Below, in pieces: positions 62,162-64,000 of a stretch of 64,000 nucleotides of DNA. Under the pieces are notes generated by a model. That model did no database searches and was not told the origin of the DNA. It saw only the letters and a program-made list of their open reading frames with translations. Source of the stretch: Nodularia sphaerocarpa UHCC 0038 (lineage in GTDB: Bacteria > Cyanobacteriota > Cyanobacteriia > Cyanobacteriales > Nostocaceae); contig NZ_CP060140.1 in the NCBI RefSeq assembly GCF_022376295.1, positions 748,356 through 812,355 on the forward strand. The letters are read 5' to 3'. The translations under genes were made by a program, and so were the position numbers. How positions within the stretch are numbered: position 1 is the stretch's first letter; each line of letters opens with the position of its first letter.

Positions 62162-63367
62162 ATGACTGAAACAAGCCAGGATAGTAACAATCATGTTTCC
62201 CCAGAAGTTCAAGCTCAATTTAGGAGTTTTATTGAGCCATTCTTTTCACAATATCACCGTGATCGGTGCTATCTTGGGCTGATTTTTAAACAGGGGAAGC
62301 GGGATATGTTGCAAATCAATGTCCCTGCGAGTGATTTTTCAGGCCTTCTCCAAGCTAAACCGTCTACTGGTAATGACCCTGACTCTGGAAAAAACCGCCC
62401 AGAAGTAAAAGGTCACGCTGATGAAATTAAAAAATATATTGTTGAGCGTTCTCGAAAAGAAAAAAAATGGATTGTCGGAACGCTGACTGCTAATGTCAAC
62501 CCAGAAGACATAACAATTATTGAATTAAGTAGGGGAATGTGTGTGGTTGTCATTCCTCGTAAAGTCAAGTTAGACATAACTGATGGACAACATCGTAAAC
62601 GTGCAATTCACGAATTGATAGAAAGTCCTGATAGCGACTTAATCAGTGATGATGATTTTGCAATTACTTTGGTTTTAGAAGGTGACTTTCAGCAATGTCA
62701 GGCTGATTTCCGCGATATGGCTCAAACAAGACAACTAGATAAATCATTGTTATTATCATTTGGTGAATTCTCTGGTCGAGTGGGAATTACTAAAGAATTA
62801 ATCAAAAGAGTACCAATGTTTCAGGGGAAAACAGAGAAAATTAAATCAAGTCCTGCAACTAAACAGAGGCTGATTTATACAACTAATTTTATCGCTAGGT
62901 TTGTAAGTTGTGTTTTTACTAATGACCCCAGTAATCAGCTTAGAGATTTTGATGTTTATGAAGCATCAGATGCTTTGGTTATTTGTCTAAATCAATTTTT
63001 CTCGGAATGCAGTAATACTGAATATATTTCTGATACAAGTGTTGAAGAACTAACAGAAGATGAAGTAGCTGCATTTAAAGAAGACTGTATTTTAGGTGTA
63101 AGTATTGGAGTAGAAATTTTAGGGCGTTTACTATACTGTACATACGCTCCAGAAAGCCATTATTTTAATGAAGAGAAAATATCACAGCTAGCAGAGATAG
63201 ATTGGTCAAGAGAAAACCCACTTTGGCAGGATAATGTAGTTAGAATAGATCCTAACCCTAAAAATCCAGATAAGCCTTATAAACTATCTACGACTGCAAC
63301 TGCTGTAACGGATGCAGTCAAAAAGGTAAAAATCGAATTGGGATGGATATTGATTAATTCTATTTGA
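62162..63367 (+). CDS. dndB: DNA sulfur modification protein DndB
   Basis: 401 aa, normal DndB size. YLGLIFKQGKRDMLQINVPASDFSGLLQAKPSTGNDPDSGKNRPEVKGHADEIKKYIVER and VVVIPRKVKLDITDGQHRKRAIHELIE (signature near residue 145) match DndB as I know it. In other bacteria DndB represses dnd transcription and tunes modification level. It follows the longer DGQHR gene by 95 bases in the same direction and converges on the Dnd-associated gene at 63381, with only 13 bases between stops. Confidence 0.8.
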   Translation: MTETSQDSNNHVSPEVQAQFRSFIEPFFSQYHRDRCYLGLIFKQGKRDMLQINVPASDFSGLLQAKPSTGNDPDSGKNRPEVKGHADEIKKYIVERSRKEKKWIVGTLTANVNPEDITIIELSRGMCVVVIPRKVKLDITDGQHRKRAIHELIESPDSDLISDDDFAITLVLEGDFQQCQADFRDMAQTRQLDKSLLLSFGEFSGRVGITKELIKRVPMFQGKTEKIKSSPATKQRLIYTTNFIARFVSCVFTNDPSNQLRDFDVYEASDALVICLNQFFSECSNTEYISDTSVEELTEDEVAAFKEDCILGVSIGVEILGRLLYCTYAPESHYFNEEKISQLAEIDWSRENPLWQDNVVRIDPNPKNPDKPYKLSTTATAVTDAVKKVKIELGWILINSI

Positions 63368-63380
63368 GGATCATCTACAA

Positions 63381-63854
63381 TCAAGAAAGGAATTTTGTTA
63401 AATCAAATTCCTCTTCTTGTTCTTCATGGCTGGTTCTTTCATAACTTAAAAATAATAAAATTCGCTCTGAATAATCGACCGCTCCATGTAACTCCTTTTG
63501 TAAAATTTCCAGTCCGCCATTAGCATATTCTTCAAAGGTCTGATTACGTTCTCTTTCATATTCTTCTTCATGGGGAGATAAGATTTTAATATCTTGAGTT
63601 TCAACAACTCCCAATAATTTAATTACTACGTCATTTCCCACAGACGCGAAATATTCTAACCTGATAGGCGAAGGTTCTCGTTTAGAAATTTCCCCTAAAG
63701 TGACTCGCTTTTTATGCTTTGCACCCAACGCCGCAGCAAAAACAATTACATCAGCAAAAGTTTGGAAAGGTCCCGTTCCCCCATCTGAAGATGTTAAATC
63801 TTTAACTAATTGAGCTTTATCTTTAGCAACCCTGATTCTACCAGTTTCCGCCAT
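63381..63854 (-). CDS. Dnd-system-associated protein
   Basis: 157 aa. GRIRVAKDKAQLVKDLTSSDGGTGPFQTFADVIVFAAALGAKHKKRVTLGEISKREPSPIRLEYFAS, then VIKLLGVVETQDIKILS and EEYERERNQTFEEYANGGLEILQKELHGAVDYSERILLFLS. This resembles the small family labelled dnd system-associated protein 4 (TIGR04062), found only beside dnd genes. No catalytic motif is seen and function is unknown. Its promoter region reaches the window edge, so restriction genes, if any, would lie beyond 64000. Confidence 0.75.
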   Translation of the reverse strand: MAETGRIRVAKDKAQLVKDLTSSDGGTGPFQTFADVIVFAAALGAKHKKRVTLGEISKREPSPIRLEYFASVGNDVVIKLLGVVETQDIKILSPHEEEYERERNQTFEEYANGGLEILQKELHGAVDYSERILLFLSYERTSHEEQEEEFDLTKFLS

Positions 63855-64000
63855 AATAATGATATCTACATCGTTACTATTTTAACCGAATATTAGAAGC
63901 GATCGCCTATTCCCCTTTCCTCCCATCTCAACTCTACCTCTTCCCTCCGCGCCTGGTGCGCCTCTGCGTGAGAAATTCACCCCTGTGTCCTCACAGTCAA

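Overview
The window is chromosomal DNA of a filamentous, Nostoc/Anabaena-like cyanobacterium. This is inferred from oxygenic-photosynthesis genes (chlG, psbU, petP, btpA, crtR), many HIP1 octamers (GCGATCGC), cyanobacteria-only families (Get3d, TIGR03279-type radical SAM protein, DUF3120) and the dense short repeats typical of Nostocales: heptanucleotide arrays, palindromes and small MITE-like elements. No tRNA, rRNA or CRISPR array was seen.

Layout. 1-3952: tail of an unknown gene, crtR, pyk, a Uma2-family gene. 3999-17851: a minus-strand surface-polysaccharide cluster, transcribed wzm, wzt, a 1617-residue methyltransferase/repeat/triple-glycosyltransferase protein, a methyltransferase, rfbC, rfbD, rfbA, GT2, gmd, GT4. 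18084-24916: a second Uma2 gene, then petP, get3d and chlG, a small membrane protein, a cupin, an inositol-phosphatase-like gene and a PucC-type transporter. 25082-30630: an AT-rich two-gene operon (1147-aa helicase-nuclease and 702-aa partner, overlapping by ATGA) resembling the anti-plasmid DdmD/DdmE pair. 31027-44300: aldo/keto reductase, crhR, rimO, btpA, VKOR-thioredoxin fusion, nadB, psbU, DUF3120, uppP and a PDZ/radical-SAM protein. 44899-48934: a multi-PAS histidine kinase that looks 5'-truncated, with its REC-EAL partner. 48977-52956: cupin, HEAT-repeat protein, acetyltransferase, small membrane proteins, ampG. 53183-63854: a DNA phosphorothioation (Dnd) locus.

The Dnd locus carries dndC, dndD, dndE and a Dnd-associated methyltransferase on the minus strand, and two DGQHR-domain genes (one dndB) divergently on the plus strand, followed by a convergent Dnd-associated gene. 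A MazF/PemK toxin-antitoxin pair sits between dndD and dndE. An IS200/REP-type transposase gene flanked by five copies of a two-hairpin repeat sits between dndC and dndD. No restriction genes or dndA are visible before the window ends.

The most interesting items are: (1) the DdmDE-like helicase-nuclease operon; (2) the giant polysaccharide enzyme, whose 11 x 14-residue repeat region is built on HIP1 octamers and may act as a length ruler; (3) the Dnd locus with a built-in transposase/repeat unit and toxin-antitoxin pair; (4) a kinase whose first PAS domain is cut at a heptanucleotide repeat array; (5) several dispersed repeat families, one of which runs into the 5' end of nadB. Function calls rest on reading translated motifs, without database searches.
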